A DNA stretch of 64,000 nt from Aquimarina muelleri DSM 19832 (GCF_000430665.1 NZ_AUML01000026.1:1-64000), one strand, 5' to 3'; numbered from the stretch's first letter, positions 8,501 to 17,191 are shown. A program made the numbers and translations. Notes: generated by a model from the letters alone, not told the origin.

Positions 8501-10594
8501 AATATTTGCTTTCATATCAAATCTTGGAGTTATGGTATCTAATTGTATATCGGCAATAGCATTTAGATTTAGATTTTGATCTTTAAAATCAGCTTTTAGT
8601 TGTCCTATACCATTTTTTATATTTGCATTAAGGTGCAATGCAGAAAAGTCATATCCTTTAATATCAAGTTTTTGAAAATTGGATTGTAAAGAAGCATTTA
8701 AAGTGTTTACAGAAGTTCCTGAACCAGATATATCAGCAGTAAAAGAAACAGCACCTAATTCTTTATTGCTTAAAATTTGATCAAGTCGAAGTGTTTTAAC
8801 ATCTATAGTTCCATCAAAATTAATACTTTTTTGATTTTTAAAAGTTCCATTTACTAAAATATCCCCAAGTGAAGTGGATAGTTGTGCATTACCCAAAATA
8901 CTTTGTAGTGTTCCTCTTCCTTTTGCATGTAAAGAAACAGAATCTGGTATTTTGATAGACAGTTGTTTTTCTGAAATAAAGCGAATCAAATCTTTTCTAT
9001 GAGTATTCACAAAAGCCTTTGTTACATCAAAAGATATAGAATCTGGTATGGTAACATTTTTTATATTTCCATCCAAAGACATTTTAGTAGCATCTCCCCA
9101 TTGTAAAAAAGAACGATCAAAGGATATATTATTAATTTGTCCGTTAGCAAACAAACTACCTTTGATTTCTTTTTCTGAAAGTGTTTGGATATATAGGTTT
9201 TCCTTTAAAGAAGGTTGAAAGAAATATGCATCTTTAACAGAGGCTTGTATCTTAGAAAGAGACAATTTAACTCTGCTTTTTCCGGGTGTATTGATAAAAT
9301 CATGTATAGTTGTAAAATCAGCATTTAGGTTTCCTAGGATGCTACTTTGGTTTGTTTTTACTTTTAAATCTGTTATGGTAAGAAAAGAATTTGTTGCCTT
9401 TAATTTTGCATTAAATTGCCGAAGAGAGAAACCACTTCGATCTCTAAACGATACATTATTTACATTAATAGTAAAATTATCTGGTTCTAAATATATATCC
9501 AATAGTTTTATATCTAAATCAGTAAGTGCAATAGATTTAGGGTCAAAAACATTTTTTTGTACGGGCTTATTACTAGACGTATAGCTTATTTGATTGTTTT
9601 CTAATACAATTTCATTTATTTTTAATTTCCAGTCTGGCCATTTAAATTCTGGATTATTATTTTTAGATATTTTATCCTTGTTATTTTCAGATTCTTTTAA
9701 ATCTTTAAAGTTAATAGTAGAGTTTTCTATTAAAAAGGAAGAAACAGAAATGTTTTTCTGATTTAGATCTAGTTCAGAACTTTGTATTTGAACTTTATTT
9801 AATTTGGTATACAGATCTTGTTTTTCTGGTTCTGAAACATAGGATAAAATAATATTATTAAAGTTAATATTCTTAGCTTTTATATATGGTAGAATAGTTT
9901 CTTGTAAAGATTGTTTTTCTACAATTGATTTATTTTGTTTGTATACTATATTGGTGTTTGATATATTAAAATCATTTAACTCGAACCTCATTTCATCCAA
10001 ATCAAAATTTTGAATATTAGTGTGTAAACTCCCTAAATTTAAAAAGCTTTGCATTCCTGACTCTTTATCATTAAAATTAAGCTTTATAGAGTTTAAAGTA
10101 ATAGTGCCCAATGAAATCTTAAAGGAATCGGATGTTGGAGGAGAGGATATAGTATCTGTATTAGAAGAAAAAGCGTCTATCAAAAAATCATAATTATAAT
10201 TTTTAGCTCCGTTTTCTTTAGAAATTTTGGCAACTACACCAGACCAGTCCAGAGATTTTAAATTTAGAGATTTTCCTTGTACTAATGGTATTATGCCTAT
10301 GGACGCTTCTAATTTTTTTGAATATAGAAGAGTATCTTTTTTTTGATCTTCAATATAAAAACCTTTCATTAATAAATTACCAGAAAAAGTAAGGTATAGT
10401 TTATCAATATTAATTTTAGTGTTTGTTTTTTCTGAAAGATAAGTAATTGCCTTCTCAACAATTATCTGTTGCCCCCATTTACTTCGAATAAAAAGGATTA
10501 AGGATACTATTAAAGTTACAATAACAATAATAGTGACCAAAACCCTCTTAGCTAATTTATATTTTTTGTTTTTTTGCATAGAGATCATAGGCAT
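5567..10594 (-). CDS. tamB: Translocation and assembly module protein TamB (AsmA-like)
   Basis: Very large (1675 residues) inner-membrane-anchored periplasmic bridge protein. One N-terminal membrane segment (about 15-38, VLVTIIVIVTLIVSLILF) is followed by more than 1500 residues of alternating beta strands typical of AsmA/TamB lipid-channel proteins, and ends in the TamB (DUF490) C-terminal domain. Near the C-terminus are stretches such as GQYKIKDGKYKVSLYD and GGTITWKGDPLEAELDV, which I recognise from TamB proteins. It is transcribed first, with tamL 3 bases behind. Three in-frame ATGs (10594, 10588, 10579) compete; the third, MQKNKKYK, is the most usual-looking start. The minus strand only is coding: several antisense frames here are shadows. 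Confidence 0.93.
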   Translation of the reverse strand: MPMISMQKNKKYKLAKRVLVTIIVIVTLIVSLILFIRSKWGQQIIVEKAITYLSEKTNTKINIDKLYLTFSGNLLMKGFYIEDQKKDTLLYSKKLEASIGIIPLVQGKSLNLKSLDWSGVVAKISKENGAKNYNYDFLIDAFSSNTDTISSPPTSDSFKISLGTITLNSIKLNFNDKESGMQSFLNLGSLHTNIQNFDLDEMRFELNDFNISNTNIVYKQNKSIVEKQSLQETILPYIKAKNINFNNIILSYVSEPEKQDLYTKLNKVQIQSSELDLNQKNISVSSFLIENSTINFKDLKESENNKDKISKNNNPEFKWPDWKLKINEIVLENNQISYTSSNKPVQKNVFDPKSIALTDLDIKLLDIYLEPDNFTINVNNVSFRDRSGFSLRQFNAKLKATNSFLTITDLKVKTNQSSILGNLNADFTTIHDFINTPGKSRVKLSLSKIQASVKDAYFFQPSLKENLYIQTLSEKEIKGSLFANGQINNISFDRSFLQWGDATKMSLDGNIKNVTIPDSISFDVTKAFVNTHRKDLIRFISEKQLSIKIPDSVSLHAKGRGTLQSILGNAQLSTSLGDILVNGTFKNQKSINFDGTIDVKTLRLDQILSNKELGAVSFTADISGSGTSVNTLNASLQSNFQKLDIKGYDFSALHLNANIKNGIGQLKADFKDQNLNLNAIADIQLDTITPRFDMKANIIGADLYKLGITKKSIKTKFDLHTIFEGSSEEFTLKTDVSNATFVYQNEPYTLQNVNLDILTNNKKTNLTIKSGFLNGKLFANAGINPVMNAVEKHFANYLVVKDIDTIQSSPVKMELNLSFKETSVLSDVLTEGLKNSDTISLYAKFDESNHTISAHIKAPNITYNQSSLDNFRVNIDGSEKKIGFTMGWDSIKSSPIAINKTKFAGTLSNQKLRLNFDSFDKKESPIAHVVSELEIAKDTLYFHVDPVSLILDKTPWKIHKNNSIIIADKHIFFKDFTIKKNEQEININSERPDIKKSHVNIDFKKFKLSHFTNFLNETQLLVAGEINGDICIEEPFGKTGILADLSIQNLAVTEIPLGDITLKAKSKEYASYDFDLKLKGNPIDMYLQGDYIASKEGAKIDLDFVLNKLDMKTVESFAKKHISNTTGTLSGKAKIKGSITAPKYNSSFNFNNTGAIINTLNTKFIFPEETINIDNKGISINQFTIEDENKNKFTIDGKIKTETLSNPIFDLSLKANNFRIINASKEDNDLFFGKVNINTNLSIKGDLVVPKIRGNINIEENSDITFIIPESELEIKEQEGVVIFVNRENPDAILTRVEKNKSDFSFLRGFDIDTRLNVGKQSLFKIIIDERNNDFLQVSGEGDFLFGMEPNGRTTLTGQYKIKDGKYKVSLYDLVSREFDIAPGGTITWKGDPLEAELDVRAIYTLETSASALMASKTSSKSAENFSNYSRNMPFLVYLNVNGELLSPKISFALDMPEDEQGLLGGSVYSRIQQLNNQEEERNKQVFSLLVLNRFFPESGNDGSNGGVASLARDNVNKVLAGQLNNFTDKIIGKSNLDLNFGLNSYSSYEGDSYDTKTELEINAQKKFMNNRLIAQVGSTVNVEGNSQTTEEVSPIIGNVSLEYLLSENGRYRLKGFRKNEFESVIDGQLIVTGIAFIFNREFNQFKELWSSSVRKELKKREQERKGKQNNKKDN

Positions 10595-10766
10595 AGTGCT
10601 ATGATTTATTATAACGATTAATAAATAAAACTACTGTGTTTGTAATCTAATTTTGTGAAATTTATCATAATAATTCTGTCAAATATCAAATGCGATACAG
10701 AATTTTGTATTAGAGTTAAAAGAGCATTGTATTTGGTAAACAAAAGTATAATAAAACTATTGATAA

Positions 10767-11336
10767 ATGAGTAATCTTATCCTTGATCAAACTTTTGAGA
10801 ATAAAAATTTTACAAATCAGAAATTACCTGCCAAAGAATATGATAATTGCATATTTATGAAATGTGATTTTTCTAAAACAGATATGTCTGTAGTAACTTT
10901 TTTAGAATGTAAATTCGATACATGCAATTTTAATGGAACTATGTTAAAAGAAACTTCGTTTCAAGATGTAAATTTTATGGATTGTAAAATGTTAGGCACA
11001 GATTTTAGTATTTGTAATAATTTTTTATTTGCAGTAGAGTTTAACGGTTGTAATCTAGATTATGTGTCTTTTTATAACTTTAATATAAAAAAAACGATTT
11101 TTAGAAACTGTAGCATGAAAGAAATTGATTTTACAGAAACCATTCTTACAGGATCACAATTAGATAACAGTGATTTAACTGGAGCTATTTTTGAAAGAAC
11201 TATTGCTGAAAAAGTAGATTTTAGAACTGCCAAAAATTTTGTGATAGATCCAGAATCTAATACTCTTAAAAAAGCTAAATTTACTACCCAAGGGCTTATG
11301 GGTCTTTTGGTAAAATATGATTTGGAAGTAGAGTAG
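10767..11336 (+). CDS. Pentapeptide-repeat protein
   Basis: Cytoplasmic-looking protein of 189 residues made almost entirely of A(D/N)LxX-type pentapeptide repeats: CDFSKTDMSVVTFLECKFDTC, NFNGTMLKETSFQDVNFMDC and LDNSDLTGAIFERT illustrate the five-residue rhythm with Phe/Leu at the centre. Such repeats form a right-handed quadrilateral beta helix; some members mimic DNA (Qnr), but nothing here tells what this one binds. Cysteine is unusually frequent. It is a single gene with tamB divergent on the left (172 bp between starts) and a convergent MocR gene on the right. Confidence 0.85.
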   Translation: MSNLILDQTFENKNFTNQKLPAKEYDNCIFMKCDFSKTDMSVVTFLECKFDTCNFNGTMLKETSFQDVNFMDCKMLGTDFSICNNFLFAVEFNGCNLDYVSFYNFNIKKTIFRNCSMKEIDFTETILTGSQLDNSDLTGAIFERTIAEKVDFRTAKNFVIDPESNTLKKAKFTTQGLMGLLVKYDLEVE

Positions 11337-11422
11337 AGGATGGTTTTAATTCGTTACAGTTGTTATAATAAGATTATAATGAAGTAATCATATGTAAAAG
11401 AATAAGGAATTTTTAGTTGGTA

Positions 11423-12904
11423 TCATAGTTTTTCAAACACCGTTACCAATCGATTAATTGCCTCATGGATTTCTTCTTCATTTAAGGATGCAAATCCCAT
11501 TCTAATACCATTGTGCCCAGAGTTATCATTGTCATAACGCCTCCAGTCGGGAGTTACTTCAAGTTGTACAGCTTTCGCTTTTGAGCAAATAATATCCCAG
11601 TTATATGCCTTATTTAAAGTTACCCAAACTGCCATCCCACCTTTAGGAACTTCAAAATCAAAATAATTATCTAATTTTTCTTTTAAGAGCAAACAAAATA
11701 AGTCTCGTCTGGCTTTATAAATCTTTACTACTTTATTACAGTGCTTTTGTATATCCCCAGTATGTATCATTTGTGCAAGAGTTTGTTCTAATATGGTATC
11801 TCCTTGTCTGTCTATAATACGTCTTAACCTTGCAGCTTCATCCACAAAATCTTTTGGAGCAATCAAATATCCAATTCGTAAAGCAGGAGCAATAATTTTG
11901 GTAAATCCTCCAATATAGATAACATTACCATTAGTATCATTACTAGCTAAAGGAAGAATAGGAGAGTTGCTATAATGAAAATCATAATCATAGTCATCTT
12001 CAATAATAGCAAAGTTATATTGTTGTGCAAGTTGTAATAAATGCATTCGTCTTTTTGCAGATAAAGTCACAGTAGTAGGGTGATGATGATGAGACGTAAC
12101 ATAAACAGCACTTATTTTTTTGATTTTACAAATTTTTTCGACTGCAATAGTATCTAAACCATCATTATCTGTGGGAACTTGCTCTATAATTCCGCCCGCT
12201 TCTGTAAAGGTATTATCTGCAGTCATATAGTTAGTTGATCCAGTAATAATTCGATTTTTATTAGTAAGCAATAATTGACTTGCTAAATAAATACCCATTT
12301 GGCTTCCCCGAGTAATTAAGATATTATCCATACTTACATTTAAACCTCTGGTTTCGTTAAGATAAGAAACTAAATTGTTTCGTAGCTCTGTGTTTCCGTA
12401 TATAGAGCCATAAGTTAAGAGATTTTTATGGTAGCTTTTTTTCGTAATATTTCGATATATCCTCCCTATTTCTTCGTTAGGTGCTAATCGATGATCAGGA
12501 ATACCATCATCTATAATTAATGTTTCTAAGCTATTTTTTGCATTTAATTTCCTTAGTAAATGAGGTCTGGTAACAAAAGAAAAACCACTTTTTTCTTTAG
12601 CTATATTATTTAAAGCTGAAAAATTAAACTTTTTAGGCTGAACAAGCGGTAGGGAGCTAGTAACAAAAGTTCCTCTAGAGGGTATGGTTTCAATCCATCC
12701 TTGAGAAATTAATTCATCATAAGCCGCAATTATAGTTTTACGATGTACATGAAGATCTTCAGATAATTTTCTGGAACTAGGTAGTTTTGTAGATGGAGGA
12801 ATTTTTCCTGATTTTATAAAGCTAATTACCTGATCACATAATTGAAGATACAAATTACGAGAAGAACCTCGAGTAAGAGTAATATTACTTTTAAAAGAAA
12901 ACAT
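11423..12904 (-). CDS. MocR-type regulator (GntR winged helix plus PLP aminotransferase domain)
   Basis: Fused transcription factor. Residues about 10-85 are a GntR winged helix-turn-helix (LYLQLCDQVISFIKSGKI, KLPSSRKLSEDLHVHRKTI, then the wing IETIPSRGTFV). The rest is a fold-type I aminotransferase-like domain with IIEDDYDYDFHY and the Schiff-base Lys in GGFTKIIAPALRIGY (about residue 335). Such proteins sense pyridoxal phosphate or an amino-compound adduct. A longer frame begins at a GTG (12946), but the ATG at 12904 (MFSFKSNITL) fits the family N-terminus and is preferred. It is divergent from an FMN-binding PNPOx-like gene, the arrangement typical for a MocR factor and its target. Confidence 0.9.
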   Translation of the reverse strand: MFSFKSNITLTRGSSRNLYLQLCDQVISFIKSGKIPPSTKLPSSRKLSEDLHVHRKTIIAAYDELISQGWIETIPSRGTFVTSSLPLVQPKKFNFSALNNIAKEKSGFSFVTRPHLLRKLNAKNSLETLIIDDGIPDHRLAPNEEIGRIYRNITKKSYHKNLLTYGSIYGNTELRNNLVSYLNETRGLNVSMDNILITRGSQMGIYLASQLLLTNKNRIITGSTNYMTADNTFTEAGGIIEQVPTDNDGLDTIAVEKICKIKKISAVYVTSHHHHPTTVTLSAKRRMHLLQLAQQYNFAIIEDDYDYDFHYSNSPILPLASNDTNGNVIYIGGFTKIIAPALRIGYLIAPKDFVDEAARLRRIIDRQGDTILEQTLAQMIHTGDIQKHCNKVVKIYKARRDLFCLLLKEKLDNYFDFEVPKGGMAVWVTLNKAYNWDIICSKAKAVQLEVTPDWRRYDNDNSGHNGIRMGFASLNEEEIHEAINRLVTVFEKL

Positions 12905-12959
12905 AAGTGGACTATTAAGTATTTGTAAACTGGAGTATAACAACACACCATAAAACTAC

Positions 12960-12967
12960 TAGATTTG
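12960..12967 (+). promoter_or_regulatory. -7 box for the PNPOx-like gene, lacking a -33 TTG
   Basis: TAGATTTG matches TAnnTTTG and lies 20 bases before the ATG of the FMN-binding protein. No TTG occurs at the expected 17-23 bases upstream, which would fit a promoter needing an activator such as the divergent MocR protein. Confidence 0.5.
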
Positions 12968-12987
12968 CACCATAAATAAAATAAATT

Positions 12988-13650
12988 ATGGCAGAATATT
13001 CGATTTCAAACCTTAATAAAGTAGTTCGGGGTTCAAAAAGAGCTACTTATGATGTAGAAACTATTCATACTATTTTAGACGATGGTTTTTTGTGTCATAT
13101 AGCGTATGTATATAATCATCAAGCAATAGTTATCCCTACTGCATATGCTAGAAAAGGGGATAAAATTTATATACACGGATCTCTAAAAAACCGAATGATG
13201 TTAAGTTTATTAGAAGCAGGAACAGCAAGTATATCGGTAACACATTTGGATGGTTTAGTGCTTGCAAGATCTGCATTTCATCATTCTGCAAACTATAGAT
13301 CTGTAAATATATTTGGTACCGTAAAAAAAGTAGAGGATCCTATAGAGAAAATGGAGGCGCTAAAATATGTGTTAAATCATATGATCCCTGGACATTGGGA
13401 TAATGTAAGGCAACCTAATGAAAAAGAATTTAATGCAACTTTAGTATTAGAGATTCATATAGAAACAGCATCTGCTAAAATAAGGGCAGAAGGAGTAGTA
13501 GATGATAAAGATGATTATAACTCATCGATATGGGCGGGAGTTGTACCTATCAAACAAGTTGCATATGATCCGATTTCTGATGAACAACTACCAGAAAATA
13601 CTAAAATCCCAGAGGAAGTTTTAAGGTATGTGTCAAAAAATAAAAGTTGA
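12988..13650 (+). CDS. Pyridoxamine 5'-phosphate oxidase-family FMN-binding protein
   Basis: Split-barrel flavoprotein of 220 residues, about the size of the 'pyridoxamine 5'-phosphate oxidase-like' group. Landmarks: FLCHIAYVYNHQAIVIPT (strands 1-2), KIYIHGSLKNRMM (FMN phosphate binding) and ISVTHLDGLVLARSAFHHSANYRSV. It begins with a region often seen in FMN proteins paired with MocR factors. The substrate is not visible from sequence: pyridoxamine-P oxidation is possible but not shown, and a general FMN- or F420-type reductase role is equally open. Divergent transcription from the MocR regulator suggests direct control. Confidence 0.85.
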   Translation: MAEYSISNLNKVVRGSKRATYDVETIHTILDDGFLCHIAYVYNHQAIVIPTAYARKGDKIYIHGSLKNRMMLSLLEAGTASISVTHLDGLVLARSAFHHSANYRSVNIFGTVKKVEDPIEKMEALKYVLNHMIPGHWDNVRQPNEKEFNATLVLEIHIETASAKIRAEGVVDDKDDYNSSIWAGVVPIKQVAYDPISDEQLPENTKIPEEVLRYVSKNKS

Positions 13651-13883
13651 AAAATAAGATGTTAATAGAATATATAATAAAGTATATACATAAAAGTGTT
13701 TTTATGCTGGTTAGCAATATCCTCCATTAATAATATGTCAAATGTATCCCCAAAAGAAATTTTTAGGCTTTATAAGATACGAATATAATTATAATAAATA
13801 ATAGATATTCTTTATCCAAAAACTATAAAAAAAGAGCAAATCCTAAATGGATTAAAATAATATAAACCTTAAAACAATAAATA

Positions 13884-14189
13884 ATGTTAGATATTAGAAC
13901 TACTTGTGAGAATTGTGATAAAGTCCTGCTTAATTCTAGTAATGCCGCAATGATATGCTCTTTTGAATGCACTTTTTGTAAAAATTGTGTAGATACCATT
14001 TTGCATAATGTGTGCCCGAATTGTGGGGGAGGTTTTGAAAAAAGACCAACGAGACCTAAAAATTGTTTAACAGGTAGTTGCCTCGAAAAATATCCAGTAA
14101 GTAGTAAAAAAGTATATAAGCCAATTCATGAAGATACATTTAAAGAAATTTTAAACACTTTTAAAGATATAGAACCAAGAGAAAGATAA
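13884..14189 (+). CDS. DUF1272 cysteine-rich protein
   Basis: 101-residue protein with eight Cys in its first 55 residues in paired arrangement: CENC, CSFECTFCKNC and CPNCGGGF, a likely zinc-binding fold. The series 'CSFECTFCxxC...CPNCGG.....RP' is the signature I know for DUF1272. The function of the family is unknown. It is followed three bases later by a GNAT acetyltransferase, so the two are probably cotranscribed. The C-terminal 45 residues (from NCLTGSC) extend beyond the conserved core. The 230 bases upstream hold no recognisable gene. Confidence 0.85.
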   Translation: MLDIRTTCENCDKVLLNSSNAAMICSFECTFCKNCVDTILHNVCPNCGGGFEKRPTRPKNCLTGSCLEKYPVSSKKVYKPIHEDTFKEILNTFKDIEPRER

Positions 14190-14192
14190 CAA

Positions 14193-14744
14193 ATGATACA
14201 TATTAAAAAAGCTACAGTAAAAGATGCAGAGCATATTTCTTATCTGGGAAGAAAAACTTTTGAAGAATCTTATGGCGAATTTTTTGAAAATTCAAATAAT
14301 TTAAATGAATATCTGGATTCGGCATTTTCATTACATAAAATAACTACTAGTTTACAAAAACCAGAAAATATATATTGGATAGCTATTAAAGAAGATTCCT
14401 CTGTACCTGTTGGTTATGCCAAGTTAAAATTGAATTCCCCAACAGAATTTATTAAAGACACTAATGTTTGTAAACTACAGCGTATATATGTCTTACAAGG
14501 GTATGAAGGTAAGGGGATAGGCAGCAAATTGCACGAATGTGTTATAAAAAAAGTAATCGATAACGACTATAATTACCTTTGGCTATCTAATCTAAAAATC
14601 AAAAAGCAGGCTGTTGAGTTTTATAAAAAGAAAGGATATTTGGTTGCTGGAGAGCATTATTTTACCATTGGAGAAGAAACTTTTGGGTTTTGGGCTATGA
14701 AAACAAAGTTGTGTTCAAAACCTAAAAAATCTAAAGATATATGA
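14193..14744 (+). CDS. GNAT-family N-acetyltransferase
   Basis: 183 residues with the GNAT order: N-terminal IKKATVKDAEHISYLGRKTF, central strand PVGYAKL, motif A LQRIYVLQGYEGKGIGSKL (the acetyl-CoA pyrophosphate loop, Q-x-x-G-x-G variant YEGKGIG), and motif B region WLSNLKIKKQAVEFYKKKGY. The substrate cannot be inferred. It follows the DUF1272 gene by 3 bases. Remnants of a second GNAT C-terminus overlap its stop and follow it, suggesting an ancient tandem duplication or recombination. Confidence 0.88.
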   Translation: MIHIKKATVKDAEHISYLGRKTFEESYGEFFENSNNLNEYLDSAFSLHKITTSLQKPENIYWIAIKEDSSVPVGYAKLKLNSPTEFIKDTNVCKLQRIYVLQGYEGKGIGSKLHECVIKKVIDNDYNYLWLSNLKIKKQAVEFYKKKGYLVAGEHYFTIGEETFGFWAMKTKLCSKPKKSKDI

Positions 14745-14824
14745 AAAAACAGGATTTACTAAAATTAAGGAAATCGAAAGATTTAGAAAGCAATACTTAC
14801 TGGGTTTATAAAATGAAATTATAG
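14741..14824 (+). pseudogene. Frameshifted remnant of a GNAT C-terminus
   Basis: Immediately after the intact GNAT gene, one frame reads YEKTGFTKIKEIERF, typical of the last helix and strand of GNAT enzymes. A different frame then gives TYWVYKMKL before a TAG at 14822-14824, typical of the very end of a GNAT protein. The switch needs one frameshift at about 14785. No start or motif A remains, so it is a dead fragment. Confidence 0.6.
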
Positions 14825-14846
14825 TAAGTAATATGTTTAAGTAACA

Positions 14847-15224
14847 TTATTCTTTAATGATATTCAAAACATTAATTTTAGCTACAGAATCACAGTTTTC
14901 TATAAGCATATTAATATTTTTATCCTTGCTATAACCTTCAATATAGTAAATCTTACAAGAATCTAGTTTAGTATTACTATTAGAAAAATCAACATCACCA
15001 TTTTTTAAAATTTCTGAAATATCAGAGGTATCTATCTTATAGGTTTGCATATTTGCTAACACTTGCTCAGAATATTCTTTATTCTTTATTTTTATATTTT
15101 TAAGAACTCTGGCAGACGGGCTATAATCACAAGAAGCTTTTTTTCCTCCTAAAAAGAAAAATAAAAGAATAAGTCCTATCGCAAATCCTCCTAAATAATA
15201 AAATAATCGATGTGCTAATTTCAT
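14847..15224 (-). CDS. Small single-pass membrane protein, possibly DUF4258-type
   Basis: 125 residues. The N-terminus has one membrane segment (about 8-26, YYLGGFAIGLILLFFFLGG), followed by a Cys-containing segment (KKASCDYSPSARVLKN) and a soluble domain of about 90 residues. I have seen similar short proteins next to alanine dehydrogenase in flavobacteria, where they are labelled DUF4258, but I cannot verify this. It lies 147 bases downstream of alanine dehydrogenase on the same strand and may be cotranscribed. Function unknown. Confidence 0.65.
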   Translation of the reverse strand: MKLAHRLFYYLGGFAIGLILLFFFLGGKKASCDYSPSARVLKNIKIKNKEYSEQVLANMQTYKIDTSDISEILKNGDVDFSNSNTKLDSCKIYYIEGYSKDKNINMLIENCDSVAKINVLNIIKE

Positions 15225-15371
15225 AAATTAAATACAATATTACGACGCCAAAAATAAGTAAAGTTTATGAGTATACCAGATTTAGACTGTAGTAGTTTTT
15301 AAGTTTTTGTATACTAATTTGGTAGTTCGTAAGATATTTTCATTGCTCTTAAAATTGAATATAGATATGTA

Positions 15372-16577
15372 TTATAGAATCAATAAATTGATATCTCTGT
15401 ACGAAAGATCAAACCAATCGGCAATAGGTCTACTGGTTAAAATACCGCGATAAAAATATAAACCATTTTTAAGACCTCGGTCAAAACGTACAGCATTTTC
15501 TATACCTCCTTCTTCGCCAATTTGTAGTATGTAGGGAGTGAATATATTACTTATAGAAAGCGAAGAGGTTCTAGCATACCTAGAGGGTATATTGGGCACA
15601 CAATAATGTAAAACACCATGTTTTTCGAAAGTTGGATGATCATGTGTAGTGACTTCACTAGTTTCAAAACATCCGCCCATATCAATACTAACATCTATAA
15701 CAACAGCACCTGGTTTCATTCGTTCTACCATGGTTTCTGTAATAATAATGGGTGCACGATTTTCTCCTCTAACAGCACCAATAACCACATCACAACGACG
15801 TAATGCTTTAAGAAGATTTTTTGGTTGTATTGTAGAGGTAGATAATGGTCTGCCAATATTTGTTTGTATAGTACGAAGTTTGGTAATAGAATTATCAAAT
15901 ACTTTTACATTTGCCCCTAATCCTATAGCAGATCTTGCTGCAAATTCACCAACAGTACCAGCTCCTACTATTACAACTTCTACAGGAGGTACGCCACTAA
16001 TATTTCCCATCATTAGTCCAGAACCAGAAGTAGTTACACTACTCATTAATTCTGAAGCTATTAATACAGATGCGGTTCCTGCTATTTCACTTAAAGCCCT
16101 TACAGCTGGATATGCACCATCAGAGTCCCTAATAAATTCAAACCCTAAGGCTGTAATTCTTTTTTTTGCAAGTTCCTGAAAATATTCTTTAGATTGCGTT
16201 TTAAGCTGTAAAGCAGAAATTAATACCGTTTGCGGATTAATATGATCTAATTCTTCCTTAGATGGTGGTTCGACTTTAAGTATAATAGGGCATCCAAAGA
16301 CTTTACTTTTGTCATTAGTGATTTCAGCACCAGCTTCACTATAATCCTGATCTGTAAAGCTAGCACCAGTACCTGCATTAGTTTCTAACAAAACTCTATG
16401 TCCATGAGCTGTAAGTGCTGCAACAGCATCAGGAGTAAGACACACTCGTTTTTCTTGATAATGTGTTTCTTTTGGGATTCCAATAAAAAGCTTTCCTTTT
16501 CTTCGGGCGACTTCAATCATTTCTTCCTGCGGCAACAGTTGCTCTTTTGTAAAAGGAGATCTAGATGTACTACTCAT
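15372..16577 (-). CDS. ald: Alanine dehydrogenase
   Basis: NAD-dependent interconversion of alanine with pyruvate and ammonia. 401 residues, somewhat longer than the classical about 370 because of an N-terminal extension (MSSTSRSPFTKEQLLPQEE) seen in Bacteroidota members. Landmarks: GIPKETHYQEKRVCLTPDAV at the substrate-binding N-terminus, the Rossmann motif VVIVGAGTVGEFAARSA, and VIDVSIDMGGCFETS near the C-terminal third. It lies downstream of tsaE and porX on the same strand but is separated from tsaE by about 210 bases containing a strong hairpin, so it is likely its own transcription unit. The related NAD(P) transhydrogenase alpha subunit is less likely given the single-domain length. Confidence 0.92.
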   Translation of the reverse strand: MSSTSRSPFTKEQLLPQEEMIEVARRKGKLFIGIPKETHYQEKRVCLTPDAVAALTAHGHRVLLETNAGTGASFTDQDYSEAGAEITNDKSKVFGCPIILKVEPPSKEELDHINPQTVLISALQLKTQSKEYFQELAKKRITALGFEFIRDSDGAYPAVRALSEIAGTASVLIASELMSSVTTSGSGLMMGNISGVPPVEVVIVGAGTVGEFAARSAIGLGANVKVFDNSITKLRTIQTNIGRPLSTSTIQPKNLLKALRRCDVVIGAVRGENRAPIIITETMVERMKPGAVVIDVSIDMGGCFETSEVTTHDHPTFEKHGVLHYCVPNIPSRYARTSSLSISNIFTPYILQIGEEGGIENAVRFDRGLKNGLYFYRGILTSRPIADWFDLSYRDINLLIL

Positions 16578-16665
16578 TTGTGTGAAATTCTATATCTCAA
16601 ATTACGAATAAAAAAGCCAAGAAAACAAATAGGAATGTTTATTTGGTGTTAGTTTTTTAATAATC

Positions 16666-16714
16666 AAGCTTATTTATGCTTTTTGTAATTTGAACAAAAA
16701 GCATAAATAAGTTT
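16666..16714 (-). terminator. Long hairpin after tsaE (probable bidirectional terminator)
   Basis: An 18-bp perfect stem (16669-16686 with 16694-16711, 7-nt loop) extends to 21 pairs with one G-U. It lies between the tsaE stop and the alanine dehydrogenase start. The A/T-rich outer stem could act as a terminator for porX-tsaE, although no clean T-tract follows. Confidence 0.6.
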
Positions 16715-16789
16715 ACCAGAGATACTTCTAAAAAAAAATATTTTGTTTTCTAAGGTAAGTCTTAATGGATTAAAACTCTCAATGAAAGT

Positions 16790-17191
16790 TCAAAAAGAAA
16801 GTACCCGCTTTTGGTCATTCAATGCCTTAATATTAATTGTAATTACATTGTCAGGAAGTAATTTATAAACTTTATCTGGCCACTCTATAAATATCCAAGC
16901 TCCAGAATCTAAATACTCTTCAAAACCGATATGATATGCTTCTTCTTCTTCTTGTAATCTATAAAAATCAAAATGATAAATAATTCCACCCTTACATTCA
17001 TATTCATTTACAAGAGAATATGTAGGACTGGAGATAGTGTTTTTCACTCCAAGATGTTTACAGATTTCTTTTATCAATGTAGTTTTTCCAACTCCCATTT
17101 CTGCATCAAAGAGTATGATTTTATCATGGATATTTGATATAATTTTATCTGCTATACCAGGAAGATCCTTTAGCGTATATTCTAAGGTCAT
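16790..17191 (-). CDS. tsaE: tRNA threonylcarbamoyladenosine biosynthesis ATPase TsaE
   Basis: ATPase subunit needed with TsaB, TsaC and TsaD to make t6A37 in ANN-decoding tRNAs. 133 residues, normal length. Motifs: Walker A EMGVGKTTLIKEI, the TsaE signature SSPTYSLVNEY, HFDFYRL, and Walker B-like WIFIEWPDKV. It lies 63 bases downstream of porX in the same direction, an order I know from other flavobacterial genomes, and is probably cotranscribed with it. Confidence 0.95.
   Translation of the reverse strand: MTLEYTLKDLPGIADKIISNIHDKIILFDAEMGVGKTTLIKEICKHLGVKNTISSPTYSLVNEYECKGGIIYHFDFYRLQEEEEAYHIGFEEYLDSGAWIFIEWPDKVYKLLPDNVITINIKALNDQKRVLSF

Noticed and set aside
6693..9584. Several plus-strand frames of 60-120 codons within the tamB region
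   Set aside because: They are shadows of the 1675-residue TamB gene, with no family match or spacing of real genes.
15618..16179. Overlapping plus-strand frames up to 176 codons within alanine dehydrogenase
   Set aside because: Antisense to clear catalytic and NAD-binding motifs of Ald.
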